A DNA stretch of 64,000 nucleotides from Microbulbifer litoralis (GTDB lineage Bacteria > Pseudomonadota > Gammaproteobacteria > Pseudomonadales > Cellvibrionaceae). The translations under genes were made by a program, and so were the position numbers. The notes below the pieces were generated by a model. That model ran no database searches, was not told the origin of the DNA, and saw nothing but the letters and a program-made list of their open reading frames with translations. The stretch spans positions 372,001-436,000 of the forward strand of contig NZ_JALKCV010000001.1 in the NCBI RefSeq assembly GCF_023634065.1. The letters are read 5' to 3'. This document shows, one piece after another, positions 36,768-45,377 of the stretch. Numbering within the stretch: the first letter of the stretch is position 1; every line of letters begins with the position of its first letter.

Positions 36768-36779
36768 ACCGCCGGGGAA

Positions 36780-37769
36780 TCAATCCCGGCCGGGCAATAC
36801 CAGGATCCGCTGTTCGCTCTTATTGATCCGCGCGCCGAAACTCTCCTCCAGGGCAAAGGCCAGTGCGTCGGCGTCGCCGATATTGAACACACCGCTGATC
36901 CGCTCCCCGGCCAGTTCGTCGCCCACCAGTACAATCTTGCGAGTGGTGTAGCGGTTGTATTCGACCACTGCGTCGTCGAGCCGGTCGTTGTCGAAATAGA
37001 TCCTGCTGGCCTGCCAGGCGGTCACTTTTTCCAGGTTGACCGGTGCCACGCCGCTGTTGTCCTGCGGCTGCTCCGGGCTGTAGCTGAAGCCCTGCCCCGG
37101 CAACATCCTGGCGAGGGAGCGGCGATTGCCCGCCGCGTCCCCGGCCCGCACTTCCACCACGCCCTGGGTGACCGCCACGCGTACGTCGCCGGCGCGCCGG
37201 GCCACATTGAACGCCGTACCCAGCGCCCGTACCTCGCTGCCCTGCACATTGACCACAAACGGCCTCTGTGGATTTTTCGCCACCATGAAGAAGGCCTCGC
37301 CGCGCTCCAGGAATAGCGCGCGCAGCCCGCGGGTATAGCGCACCCCCACGCGGCTGTCGGTGTTCAGCATCAGCGTGGAGCCGTCTTCCAGGTGCACCAC
37401 ACGCTGTTCGCCGATCTGTGTCTGGTAGTAATCCACGGCAAAATACTGCTGCAGCCACGTTGCCGCCAGGGCCAGCAACATGACGGCCGCCACCTGCAGC
37501 AACGCCTTCCAGCCGAAGGCGCGCCGCCGGAAGCGCCGGCGCACTGCCGCCGTTTCCGCCCGCAAATCCCCATCGTCGGCCAGGAAGCCGGTCATCAGCG
37601 AAAGCTGGCGGCAGTTGGCATAGGCGAGCCGGTGGCGCTCGTCCTGGCGCAGCCAGCGATCGAGCGCGCGCTGCCCGGCGGCACTCAATGCGCCGCCGTC
37701 CTCGCGGGCCACCCAGTCCGCGGCCGCTTTCTCTATCGATTCGTCCGTCATATCATCGACGCGCTTCAT
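36780..37769 (-). CDS. fecR: FecR-type anti-sigma factor/signal transducer
   Basis: 329 residues from the ATG that overlaps the sigma gene stop (ATGA). N-terminal cytoplasmic DUF4880 sigma-binding domain (about 8-50: AAADWVAREDGGALSAAGQ), one membrane helix at about 95-113 (LLQVAAVMLLALAATWL), then the periplasmic FecR domain (GEQRVVHLEDGSTLMLNTDS, VNVQGSEVRALGTAFNV) and a C-terminal STN-like domain that contacts the receptor. It carries the signal from the receptor at 38525 to the FecI-type sigma factor. Confidence 0.93.
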   Translation of the reverse strand: MKRVDDMTDESIEKAAADWVAREDGGALSAAGQRALDRWLRQDERHRLAYANCRQLSLMTGFLADDGDLRAETAAVRRRFRRRAFGWKALLQVAAVMLLALAATWLQQYFAVDYYQTQIGEQRVVHLEDGSTLMLNTDSRVGVRYTRGLRALFLERGEAFFMVAKNPQRPFVVNVQGSEVRALGTAFNVARRAGDVRVAVTQGVVEVRAGDAAGNRRSLARMLPGQGFSYSPEQPQDNSGVAPVNLEKVTAWQASRIYFDNDRLDDAVVEYNRYTTRKIVLVGDELAGERISGVFNIGDADALAFALEESFGARINKSEQRILVLPGRD

Positions 37770-38335
37770 AGGATATCGCTCAGCTCTCTCTGCAGGTGCT
37801 CCATCGCCCTGCTCATATGCCGCTCGACACTGCGCGTACTGATCGACAGGGTCTCGGCAATTTCCGGATAGGTCATCTGTTCGAAACGACTCAGCAGGAA
37901 CACGCGGCGCACCACCGGTTTCAGCTCCAGCAGCGACTGTTTCAACCTGCCCAGGTTCTGCTGCCATTCGGCGGCTCCCGGCGGCGAGGGGGTACGGCTT
38001 TCGTGCTCGCTGTCGTCGTAGCTGTGGTGCTGCTCGCTGCGGCGGCGCAACTGGCGGCGCAGGCTGTCGCGGACCAGGTTAGTGGCCACGGTGTAGATGT
38101 AGGCCCGCGGGTTTTCCCGCAGGTGCTGCAGGCTCTCCTGTCGCAACAGCTTGACGTAGGTTTCCTGCAGTATCACTTCCACATCCTGCCGCCCACCCGG
38201 CAGCATACGGGCGATATAGCGGCACAGGGCCGCGCTGTGCGCAGTGTACAGTTCCTCGACATAGGCCCGGTCGCCGCTGTCCGCGGGCTCCGGCTTGCTG
38301 CTCACAAGGCGCAGGTTTGCTTTGGATACGGCCAT
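37766..38335 (-). CDS. fecI: FecI-type ECF sigma factor
   Basis: 189 residues from ATG 38335, which has GGGGGA 5 bases upstream; the longer frame is unsupported. Region 2 (LYTAHSAALCRYIARMLPGG followed by EVILQETYVKLL) and region 4 (LLELKPVVRRVFLLSRFEQM then TYPEIAETLSISTRSVERHM) are plain. It should direct transcription of the divergent receptor gene at 38525 once FecR is activated. Start codon is 190 bases from the receptor ATG. Confidence 0.93.
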   Translation of the reverse strand: MAVSKANLRLVSSKPEPADSGDRAYVEELYTAHSAALCRYIARMLPGGRQDVEVILQETYVKLLRQESLQHLRENPRAYIYTVATNLVRDSLRRQLRRRSEQHHSYDDSEHESRTPSPPGAAEWQQNLGRLKQSLLELKPVVRRVFLLSRFEQMTYPEIAETLSISTRSVERHMSRAMEHLQRELSDIL

Positions 38336-38407
38336 CGATCCCCCGTCGGACAAACGCTTCCCCATAAACGGCCTAAACGCCGGATCCGGCATTTCCCCGA
38401 CAACTTT

Positions 38408-38426
38408 TTCAAAATGATTCTTATCT
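38408..38426. promoter_or_regulatory. Possible Fur-like box between fecI and the receptor
   Basis: TTTCAAAATGATTCTTATC matches the 19-bp Fur consensus at 11 positions. It lies in the divergent region where iron-controlled FecI systems normally carry such a site, but the match is marginal and the receptor type would also suit carbohydrate uptake. Confidence 0.28.
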
Positions 38427-38524
38427 TCCGGCACCGCGACCGGACCGCTTGCGGGCGCGCAATCAAATCGAGTATTTTCTGGGCGTTGGCCCCGCAGCCG
38501 GGCCACCCTACTCGAACGATAATA

Positions 38525-41440
38525 ATGACCAGACCGCCCGCTCCAGCCTCAAAGGCAGCCCTGCGCACAGCCGCGCGCGGCGCCCTCTTTGCACTGTTGC
38601 TCGCCAGCACAGGCGCCGACTGTGTGGCCGCCGGACCGCGACCGCCGGCCACCGCCCTGGAGCCGGTCGACTTCGATATCGGGGCACAGCCCCTGGATCG
38701 GGCCCTGCGCCTGTTCGCCGAACAGGCGGACCTGCAGATTCTCTATCGCACCGACATACTGCCCCAGGGGAACTGCCTCCCGGTTCAGGGCCGGCTGCCG
38801 CCCGACGTGGCCCTGCGCCGATTGCTCGACGGCAGCCAGCTCGATTTCCGTTTCGGCAGCGGCGGAACCCTGGTGGTGCGGCCCGGCACCGCGCCCCGCG
38901 CCGTACCGGAAACCTCTGCCGAGCCCGATGGCGGGCCGCGGCGCACGCTGGAGGAGACCTATGTCACCGGTGTGCGCGGCACGCTGGAGCGCAACCTGGC
39001 GATCAAGCGGCGCAGCGGCAACCTGGTCGACGTTATCACGTCCGAGGATATCGGCAAGTTTCCGGACAGAAATGTGGCCGATTCGCTGCAGCGCATCGCC
39101 GGCGTGTCGGTGGACCGGCTGTGGGGCGAGGGTCGCGACGTCAATATCCGCGGCACCGACAAGGATATCAACCGCACGCTGCTGAACGGCCAGCATGTGG
39201 CCTCCGCCTACTGGTGGGCCAACGACAACCTGAGCCGCGGCTTCAACTATTCCACCCTGGCCTCGCAGCTGGTGCAATCACTGGAGGTACACAAGACACC
39301 CAGCGCGGACCTGGACGAGGGCAGTATCGGCGGCACGGTGATCGTGCGCACCCGCCGGCCGCTGGCCATGGACCCACTGGAGACCCATATTTCCTTCGAA
39401 CAGCAATACAGTGAACTGGCGGACGCAATGGCGCCCCAGGCGTCCCTGTTGAGTAGCTGGAAAAACGCCGACGGCAGTCTCGGCCTGCTGGCATCGATCA
39501 ACCACCAGCGGCGCCGCAGCCGCCGCGACGGCCTGGAAACCTTCGCCGACAATACCCTCTACCGGGTGACCGATACCGACGGCAACAGCCGCGACGATGT
39601 GTACGCCATCTGGGGCGGCGGCAGCGCCCTGCTCGAACAGGAGCGCGCCCACACCACCGCCAACCTGACCCTGCAGTGGGCACCGGGGGAGCGCTGGGAC
39701 AGCGCGCTGAACCTGGTGCGCTCGGAACTGGATATCGACAACAGCAACCACAACTTCCTGTTCTCCCCCGGCGGCTACAAGCTGCGCGAGGATCCGCCGG
39801 CCGCGGTGGAACAGCCGCGCTATATCTCCGCCGACGACGGCCACCCGGTGCTCGCGGGCGGCACCCTGACCAACGCCGATTCCACCGGGGCACTGCTCGA
39901 CAGCATCCAGCGCCGGGCCTATATCGATACCGCGGTCAGCGACCTGGACATCCGCTATCGCGGCGACACCTGGACCGGTCACCTGCAACTCGGCAACACC
40001 CGGGCCCGCGGCGGCACCGATCGCGATCGCCTGTACCGCTTTACCGGCAACAGCCGGGTCCGCTTCCGGCTGGATCGCGATGCGCTGGAAGTGGAATACC
40101 TGGACCTGGACCCGCTCGATGCGGCGAGCCTGGACAGCTTCTCGCCGGTCTCCCGCGACTGGATCCGCGCGATGGAGAACCGCGAAAACTACAGCCAGCT
40201 GGATTTCGAGCGGCAGTTGCCGGGCGCATGGCTGAGTGCAGTCAGGTTCGGCTTCAAATACCGCAACCACGCGGTGGAGAACAACCTGACCGTCGGCAGT
40301 ATCGATACCAGTCACCCGGACTGGGCCATATTGCGACGGGTTGGTCTCGATCGGGTCAGCGGCGGCCCGGGGCCGGAACTCAACGCCCAGGCGGCCAACA
40401 GTGCCACCCTGACCCGCTACGCGATCGCCGATCCGGCGCTGCTGCAATCGGTCATACAGCCGCTGTACGACCGCGGCCTGATGCAGTACCGCGAGGACCG
40501 CAACGCCCATTTCCGCATTCGCGAACACAGCCTGGCGGAATATATCCGGCTCGATTTCGAACGCGGCCCCTGGTCGGGCAACCTGGGCCTGCGCTCGGTG
40601 GCAACCCGCCAGCGGGCCAGCGCCTACCGCGAAGACCGGCTGCAGACGGTGCGCAACCGCTATCGGGATACGCTGCCCAGTGTGAATATCCACTATCGCG
40701 CCGCCGAGGATCTGTCGCTGCGCGCGGCCCTGGCGCAGGTGATGGCGCGACCGAATTACCAGGACCTGAGCCCGGGTATCATCATCGATCCGACCAGCGG
40801 CTCGGGTGCGGCGGGCAATCCCGACCTGGAGCCCTACCGCGCGGACCAGTTGGACCTGAGCCTGGAGTGGTATTTCGCCGAGGCCTCGATGGCCGCGGCC
40901 ACGCTGTTCTTCAAGGACATATCCACCTTTGTCTATCCCCACGTGGCGAAGGAGCAGGTGAACGGGCAGGCACTGTATATCACCCGGCCGCAGAACGGGC
41001 CGGGGGCGGATATTCGTGGGCTCGAGCTGCAGTGGCAGCAGGACTTCGCCAACGGCTTCGGCCTGCTGGGCAACTACACCTATACCGATGCCGGCGTCCC
41101 CTCCCCCGACGGCGGCCGCTCACTGGAACTGCCGGGCAATTCCCGCAGCCAGTTCAACGCCAGTGTCTATTTCGAGAAACGGCGCTTCAGCGGCCGCCTG
41201 TCCTACAACTACCGCTCGCGCTCCTACGGCGACATTGTGGCCGGCTCCCAGAGCGAGACCGCCGCCTATCGCCAGTGGGATGCCAGCCTGCAGTGGGCGC
41301 TGAACGATTACACACAGCTGACCGCGGAGGCGGTCAACCTGACCGATGAAGTGATCACTATCCGCAGCGCCTCAGGGATTCCGCAGGGATTTTATGAAAA
41401 TGGGCGGCAGTTCAGGGTAGGGTTGCGGTTGGAATACTGA
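38525..41440 (+). CDS. FecA-type TonB receptor/transducer with STN domain
   Basis: 971 residues from ATG 38525; the longer frame runs antisense through fecI. Signal peptide about 1-37, then an STN signalling domain at about 48-100 (FDIGAQPLDRALRLFAEQAD, LLDGSQLDFRF), a linker, TonB box, plug (ITSEDIGKFPDRNVADSLQR) and barrel ending FRVGLRLEY. The STN domain would touch FecR in the periplasm and switch on FecI. Paralogue of the receptor at 31788. Cargo unknown. Confidence 0.93.
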   Translation: MTRPPAPASKAALRTAARGALFALLLASTGADCVAAGPRPPATALEPVDFDIGAQPLDRALRLFAEQADLQILYRTDILPQGNCLPVQGRLPPDVALRRLLDGSQLDFRFGSGGTLVVRPGTAPRAVPETSAEPDGGPRRTLEETYVTGVRGTLERNLAIKRRSGNLVDVITSEDIGKFPDRNVADSLQRIAGVSVDRLWGEGRDVNIRGTDKDINRTLLNGQHVASAYWWANDNLSRGFNYSTLASQLVQSLEVHKTPSADLDEGSIGGTVIVRTRRPLAMDPLETHISFEQQYSELADAMAPQASLLSSWKNADGSLGLLASINHQRRRSRRDGLETFADNTLYRVTDTDGNSRDDVYAIWGGGSALLEQERAHTTANLTLQWAPGERWDSALNLVRSELDIDNSNHNFLFSPGGYKLREDPPAAVEQPRYISADDGHPVLAGGTLTNADSTGALLDSIQRRAYIDTAVSDLDIRYRGDTWTGHLQLGNTRARGGTDRDRLYRFTGNSRVRFRLDRDALEVEYLDLDPLDAASLDSFSPVSRDWIRAMENRENYSQLDFERQLPGAWLSAVRFGFKYRNHAVENNLTVGSIDTSHPDWAILRRVGLDRVSGGPGPELNAQAANSATLTRYAIADPALLQSVIQPLYDRGLMQYREDRNAHFRIREHSLAEYIRLDFERGPWSGNLGLRSVATRQRASAYREDRLQTVRNRYRDTLPSVNIHYRAAEDLSLRAALAQVMARPNYQDLSPGIIIDPTSGSGAAGNPDLEPYRADQLDLSLEWYFAEASMAAATLFFKDISTFVYPHVAKEQVNGQALYITRPQNGPGADIRGLELQWQQDFANGFGLLGNYTYTDAGVPSPDGGRSLELPGNSRSQFNASVYFEKRRFSGRLSYNYRSRSYGDIVAGSQSETAAYRQWDASLQWALNDYTQLTAEAVNLTDEVITIRSASGIPQGFYENGRQFRVGLRLEY

Positions 41441-41624
41441 GCCGCGCTGGGCGGACCAGGCTCCTTTAGTCAGCAGGTGGGCATTGTGTTGCAGGGACAT
41501 ACGTTATATTCGCCCTATTGTGGCACCTGCTGCCGATGCGAAGGCGCTGCTGCCGTCACCGACTCATCTAATGACACAGCGAGTCAAACAACGAACACAG
41601 GATTCCCCCGAACTGCAGAAAAAC

Positions 41625-42134
41625 CTAATTGACCTGCCAATCCGGAATATCCACCATCACCGGCTGCTTCCGCCGATGCTCGCCCTCTTCAACCAGATTG
41701 CCCTGCGCCGGTTTCAGGCTCAGGTGATCCACCGAAACCTGCACCGCTTCTTTTCGCTCGCGCTCGTGTTCCTTGACCAGGTTGCCCTCCATCGGCGCCA
41801 GGCCCCAGTCGCCGCCAGCCGCTGCAGCGGGCTCTGCTGCCTGCGCTTGCGGTGCCGCGGGTTCGGCCTCCGCGGGCGGGGGTGGCGGTGCCGCGGGCTC
41901 GCCCTCGGCCTTCAGTGCGGCCTGCGCGCCCAGTTTGGCCAGCGTCGCCTGCAACTGCTCCGCCTTCGCTTTCGGCAGGCCTTTCTTGATCGCCAGCGGG
42001 CGGCCACTGAACAGTTTCTCCACTGCCGCCGGGCCGGCCTTGAACAGGCGCGCGAGGTTCGCCTTGACATCGCCGGCGGTGTAGCCGGGCAAAAGGTCCC
42101 CGCGGAAAATCACACTGTAGGTGGGTTGCGACAT
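41625..42134 (-). CDS. Unknown protein with Ala/Pro linker and duplicated C-terminal motif
   Basis: 169 residues, no signal peptide. An N-terminal alpha/beta region of about 70 residues (YSVIFRGDLLPGYTAGDVKA, LFSGRPLAIKKGLPKAKAEQ) looks like a small domain seen at the start of other gammaproteobacterial proteins of unknown role. Then comes an Ala/Pro/Glu linker (about 76-106), and a tail holding two copies of LxPxxGNLVxExExxRK (about 112-129 and 139-156). I do not recognise the family. It lies 18 bases after the cysE stop in the same direction and may be co-transcribed. Confidence 0.7.
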   Translation of the reverse strand: MSQPTYSVIFRGDLLPGYTAGDVKANLARLFKAGPAAVEKLFSGRPLAIKKGLPKAKAEQLQATLAKLGAQAALKAEGEPAAPPPPPAEAEPAAPQAQAAEPAAAAGGDWGLAPMEGNLVKEHERERKEAVQVSVDHLSLKPAQGNLVEEGEHRRKQPVMVDIPDWQVN

Positions 42135-42152
42135 GGCATTGCCTCTTTTTGT

Positions 42153-42914
42153 TTAAGCGTCGTCTGAATCCAGCGACTGATCCATGGTGTAGGCGGGTAC
42201 CGCCGCACTTTTACTGCCGACGATACGCGCCGGCACGCCGGCCACCGTCGAGTGTTCGGGCACATCCCGCAGCACCAGGCTGCCGGCCGCCACCTTGACG
42301 CCCGCCCCGATCCTGACCGGGCCGAGAATTTTCGCCCCCGCGCCGATCATGACCCCGCGGCCGATCTTCGGGTGGCGGTCGCCGCCGCCACTGCCACTGC
42401 CGCCCAGGGTCACCGAGTGCAGTATGGAAACATCGTCCCCGACGACACTGGTCTCCCCCACCACCAGGCCGGTGGCGTGGTCGATCATGATACCGCCGCC
42501 GAAGCGGGCCGCCGGGTGAATATCCACCGCAAACTGCTCCGACACGCGACTCTGGAAATACAGCGCCAGCGTGTGCCGCCCGTTTCGCCACAGCCAGTGG
42601 GCAACGCGGTGGGACTGCAACGCGTGGAAGCCCTTGAAATACAGAAACGGCGTCAGGTACTGGTCGCAGGCCGGATCGCGGTCATACCAGGCACAGATAT
42701 CCTCGCGCATCCTGCGGCCGATTTCCGTGTCGCGTTCGAGCGCGCTGGCGATCACTTCCTGCAGGGCGGTGGCCGTCAGGGCGCTGTGGTCCAGCACCGA
42801 CGCCAATTGATAGGCGAGCGCGTCGTCCAGGGACTTGTGGCGCAGCACGGTGTTGTGGAAATAACTCGCCAGCACCGGCTCGCCCGCGGCGGCTTCGGTG
42901 GCCTCGGCGCGCAT
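42153..42914 (-). CDS. cysE: Serine O-acetyltransferase
   Basis: 253 residues from ATG 42914. N-terminal helical domain (LASYFHNTVLRHKSLDDALA, YFKGFHALQSHRVAHWLW) and left-handed beta-helix (VDIHPAARFGGGIMIDHATG, HPKIGRGVMIGAGAKILG) with the catalytic Asp/His pairs. It makes O-acetylserine for cysteine synthesis. The frame stays open upstream for 14 codons that read like the missing first helix (GNIEQRDIWGAMRAEA), with GGAGAGG just ahead of ATC codons at 42956/42953 and a stop before that. The true start may therefore be 42956 with an unusual codon. Confidence 0.93.
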   Translation of the reverse strand: MRAEATEAAAGEPVLASYFHNTVLRHKSLDDALAYQLASVLDHSALTATALQEVIASALERDTEIGRRMREDICAWYDRDPACDQYLTPFLYFKGFHALQSHRVAHWLWRNGRHTLALYFQSRVSEQFAVDIHPAARFGGGIMIDHATGLVVGETSVVGDDVSILHSVTLGGSGSGGGDRHPKIGRGVMIGAGAKILGPVRIGAGVKVAAGSLVLRDVPEHSTVAGVPARIVGSKSAAVPAYTMDQSLDSDDA

Positions 42915-43026
42915 GGCGCCCCAGATATCCCGCTGTTCGATATTGCCGTTGATGATTGGGGTCCTCTCCGGTCACCGGAAGCGGCAGCCGCCCTCTCCCG
43001 GGGCCCCTCCAGAAAGGGAGGGGGAA

Positions 43027-43740
43027 CTACTTGTCAAAATTCGGGTAACAGTGATCCGGCACCGCGACAAAGCGCGTATAGATCGTATCAATCTGATCGC
43101 ACACAGTGTCGCACAATTCCAGCTCGCAGCGCTGAAGCTGTTCACAGAGCCGCTCCGGCGTCAGCAGCTGCTGCAACTCGATTGCGCGCGGCGCATAACT
43201 CAGGTGCCAGCGCTCCGGCGCCACACCGCCGCGGTCCTCGGCGTAGGGGCGGAACAGGCCGTGACTTTCGCCGGCGGCGATGCGTTCGTCCAGCCAGACG
43301 TGGAAGGGGCCGAAGAGTCCGTTGTCGGCCACTTCCCGGGGTGTCAGTTGCGGCCGGTAATCCTCCGGCATGGCGGCGGCGTCGACCACATCGAAGTCGG
43401 TGCCCCAGTGGTGGCGCGAGCCGCCCGGCAGGGCCGACCAGCGCAATATGGCGTAGACGATCTGTTCCGGCGACAACTGCGCTACATCCAGTTCGGCGCC
43501 GTCGCTGTCGAGCACCGGTCGCTGGCCGGAGGCCTTGCGGTTCCAGATGGTGCGCTGGCGCTCGAAGCTGCGGAAGCCGGACACCACCAACGGGTCAAAA
43601 CCGGCATTGCGGGCGTCGGCGGCCAGGCGCTCGAAGGCCACCAGCGCCTCCGGGTGCAACAGTTGCCCGGAGCGGGGCTCGAGGATCACATGCTCGTCGC
43701 CGAGCCCCAGCAGCATACGTTCCAGCGGCACGCTCAACAT
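43027..43740 (-). CDS. M15 family D-alanyl-D-alanine carboxypeptidase
   Basis: 237 residues. VVSGFRSFERQRTIW, RHHWGTDFDVVD (zinc His and Asp) and PERWHLSYAP (catalytic Glu/third ligand region) are the VanY/LdcB-type M15B signature. It would trim peptidoglycan stem peptides. No signal peptide is visible, which is odd for a murein enzyme; it may use a non-classical route or be a cytoplasmic recycling LD/DD-peptidase. A four-Cys C-terminal tail (CELELCDTVCDQ) is unusual. Cotranscription with cysE leftwards is possible (gap 112). Confidence 0.88.
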   Translation of the reverse strand: MLSVPLERMLLGLGDEHVILEPRSGQLLHPEALVAFERLAADARNAGFDPLVVSGFRSFERQRTIWNRKASGQRPVLDSDGAELDVAQLSPEQIVYAILRWSALPGGSRHHWGTDFDVVDAAAMPEDYRPQLTPREVADNGLFGPFHVWLDERIAAGESHGLFRPYAEDRGGVAPERWHLSYAPRAIELQQLLTPERLCEQLQRCELELCDTVCDQIDTIYTRFVAVPDHCYPNFDK

Positions 43741-43862
43741 GACCAGACCTCAATAAACAGAATCAACGGACAAACCGGACTAAAGTGAACAACAACTTTA
43801 CCAGATGCCAAACCCGCCGCCAGACCCGTTGGGAACCAGCGTGCCGGATGCTTTTTAGTACC

Positions 43863-43893
43863 AATACTAATGAACGTTTGGCCCATTAGTATT
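43863..43893. promoter_or_regulatory. Perfect 10-bp inverted repeat operator candidate
   Basis: AATACTAATG (43863-43872) and CATTAGTATT (43884-43893) are exact complements 11 bp apart, and another TTAGTA stands just upstream at 43856-43861. The spacing of about two turns suggests a dimeric regulator. It sits between the divergent M15 peptidase and TfoX-C genes. The regulator is unknown. Confidence 0.5.
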
Positions 43894-43968
43894 TTATGCT
43901 ATGTTCAATGGATCGGCCGCGGGATCTGGCCGCAGACACACGGAAGTACAACCTGTTAGGGATAATCC

Positions 43969-44253
43969 ATGCACCCGAGTCAATCAGAGCTGTTAAAGCT
44001 GAAAAACCTGGGCCTCGCCTCCGTCAATATCCTCCATTCCATCGGTATCCGCTCCCGTGACGACCTCCACCGCGTGGGTCCGGTCGACGCCTTCATCAAT
44101 ATCCGCAGCCGCGGTATCAACGCCTCCCGCGTGCTGCTCTACGCCCTGCAGGGCGCGCTGATGGATGTGCACTGGAACGAACTGGACCCGGACCTGAAAC
44201 AGCGCCTGGCCAGCGAAGCCGACCGCCTGCTGGCCTCGCAGGATACAGATTAA
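43969..44253 (+). CDS. TfoX C-terminal domain protein
   Basis: 94 residues equal to the C-terminal TfoX/Sxy domain alone: LLKLKNLGLASVNILHSIGI, RDDLHRVGPVDAFINIRSRG, VLLYALQGALMDVHWNELD. The helix-hairpin-helix-like fold is found by itself in many proteobacteria; full-length TfoX regulates competence but the domain alone has no proven role. GGGA precedes the ATG. Confidence 0.9.
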   Translation: MHPSQSELLKLKNLGLASVNILHSIGIRSRDDLHRVGPVDAFINIRSRGINASRVLLYALQGALMDVHWNELDPDLKQRLASEADRLLASQDTD

Positions 44254-44345
44254 CAGGCGTCGGCCCATCTCCCGATTGCGGCGGAGCGCCGGGCAAAACG
44301 GAAACCTCCAGTCACCGAGAGAGCGTTCAATTCGGCGCAAGCCGT

Positions 44346-44373
44346 CTTGAAAGCGTATCGGGCGTCCCTATCT
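44346..44373 (+). promoter_or_regulatory. Sigma-32 heat-shock promoter of htpX
   Basis: CTTGAAA at 44346-44352, 13 bases, then CCCTATCT at 44366-44373, against the RpoH consensus CTTGAAA-N11-16-CCCCATNT. It predicts a start near 44380 and a leader of about 29 bases before ATG 44409. Confidence 0.85.
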
Positions 44374-44408
44374 ACACTTTTCGTAACTGCATTGGATGGA
44401 GAGCACCG

Positions 44409-45293
44409 ATGTTGCGTATTGGCCTGTTTCTGCTGACCAACCTGGCCGTCATGGTCCTGGCTGGCATCATCTTCAATCTGCTGGGGATCCAGGGCATTCT
44501 CGCCGCCAACGGCGTCGACCTGAACCTCTCCGGCCTTTTCCTGCTGTGTGCCATTTTCGGTATCGGCGGCGCGCTGATCTCGCTGCTGATGTCGAAGACC
44601 ATCGCCCGCATGAGCACCCGCACCCAGGTGATCGACAAGCCGCAGACCGCCGACGAGCAGTGGCTGGTGGACACGGTGCGCGAGCTGTCGCAGAAAGCGG
44701 GCATCGGCATGCCGGATGTGGGGATTTTCCCGATGCCCCAGGCCAACGCCTTCGCCACCGGCTGGAACCGCAACAGCGCGCTGGTGGCGGTGAGCGCCGG
44801 GCTGCTGGAGCGCTTCAATCGCGACGAGGCGCGGGCGGTGATCGGCCACGAAATCGGCCACGTCGCCAACGGCGATATGGTAACCCTGGCGCTGATCCAG
44901 GGGGTGGTGAACACCTTCGTGATGTTTTTTGCGCGGCTGGTGGGCTTCTTCGTCGACCGGGTCATTCTGCGCAACGAGCAGGGGCTGGGTATCGGCTACT
45001 TCGTGACCTCGATCGTCATGGATATCGTCTTCGGTGTCTTCGCGATGATGGTAGTGGCCTGGTTCAGCCGCCGCCGCGAATACCGCGCCGACCACGCCGG
45101 CGCCACGCTCGCCAACCGGGAGTCGATGATTGCCGCCCTGCAGCGCATCAAGTCCGAGTCCGAAGCGGGCCGGGAGCAGCCGCTGCCGAGCAATATGAAG
45201 GCCTTCGGTATCTACGGCAACATGGGCGCGCTGCTGGCCAGCCACCCGCCGCTGGAAGACCGTATCCAGGCACTGCGGGGCCAGCCGCAGTAA
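44409..45293 (+). CDS. htpX: HtpX inner-membrane zinc protease
   Basis: 294 residues with four membrane helices (two at the N terminus, two around 155-215) and the metalloprotease motif HEIGHVANGD (His147, Glu148, His151) plus the third ligand Glu in YRADHAGATLANRESM. It cleaves misfolded membrane proteins with FtsH. GGAGAG lies upstream of the ATG and a sigma-32 promoter controls it. Spacing to the HtrA-like gene is 84 bases, so both may belong to one protein-quality unit. Confidence 0.97.
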   Translation: MLRIGLFLLTNLAVMVLAGIIFNLLGIQGILAANGVDLNLSGLFLLCAIFGIGGALISLLMSKTIARMSTRTQVIDKPQTADEQWLVDTVRELSQKAGIGMPDVGIFPMPQANAFATGWNRNSALVAVSAGLLERFNRDEARAVIGHEIGHVANGDMVTLALIQGVVNTFVMFFARLVGFFVDRVILRNEQGLGIGYFVTSIVMDIVFGVFAMMVVAWFSRRREYRADHAGATLANRESMIAALQRIKSESEAGREQPLPSNMKAFGIYGNMGALLASHPPLEDRIQALRGQPQ

Positions 45294-45377
45294 AGGCCGC
45301 CCCGCAAGACGCCGCTATCAACCCGGCCCGCGGCCGGGTTACCATTTCCGCCCACCCGCAATACCCGATCGCCGACC

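Noticed and set aside
39278-40942. 554-codon leftward open frame opposite the FecA-type receptor
   Set aside because: Antisense shadow; the plus-strand gene has signal peptide, STN, plug and barrel.
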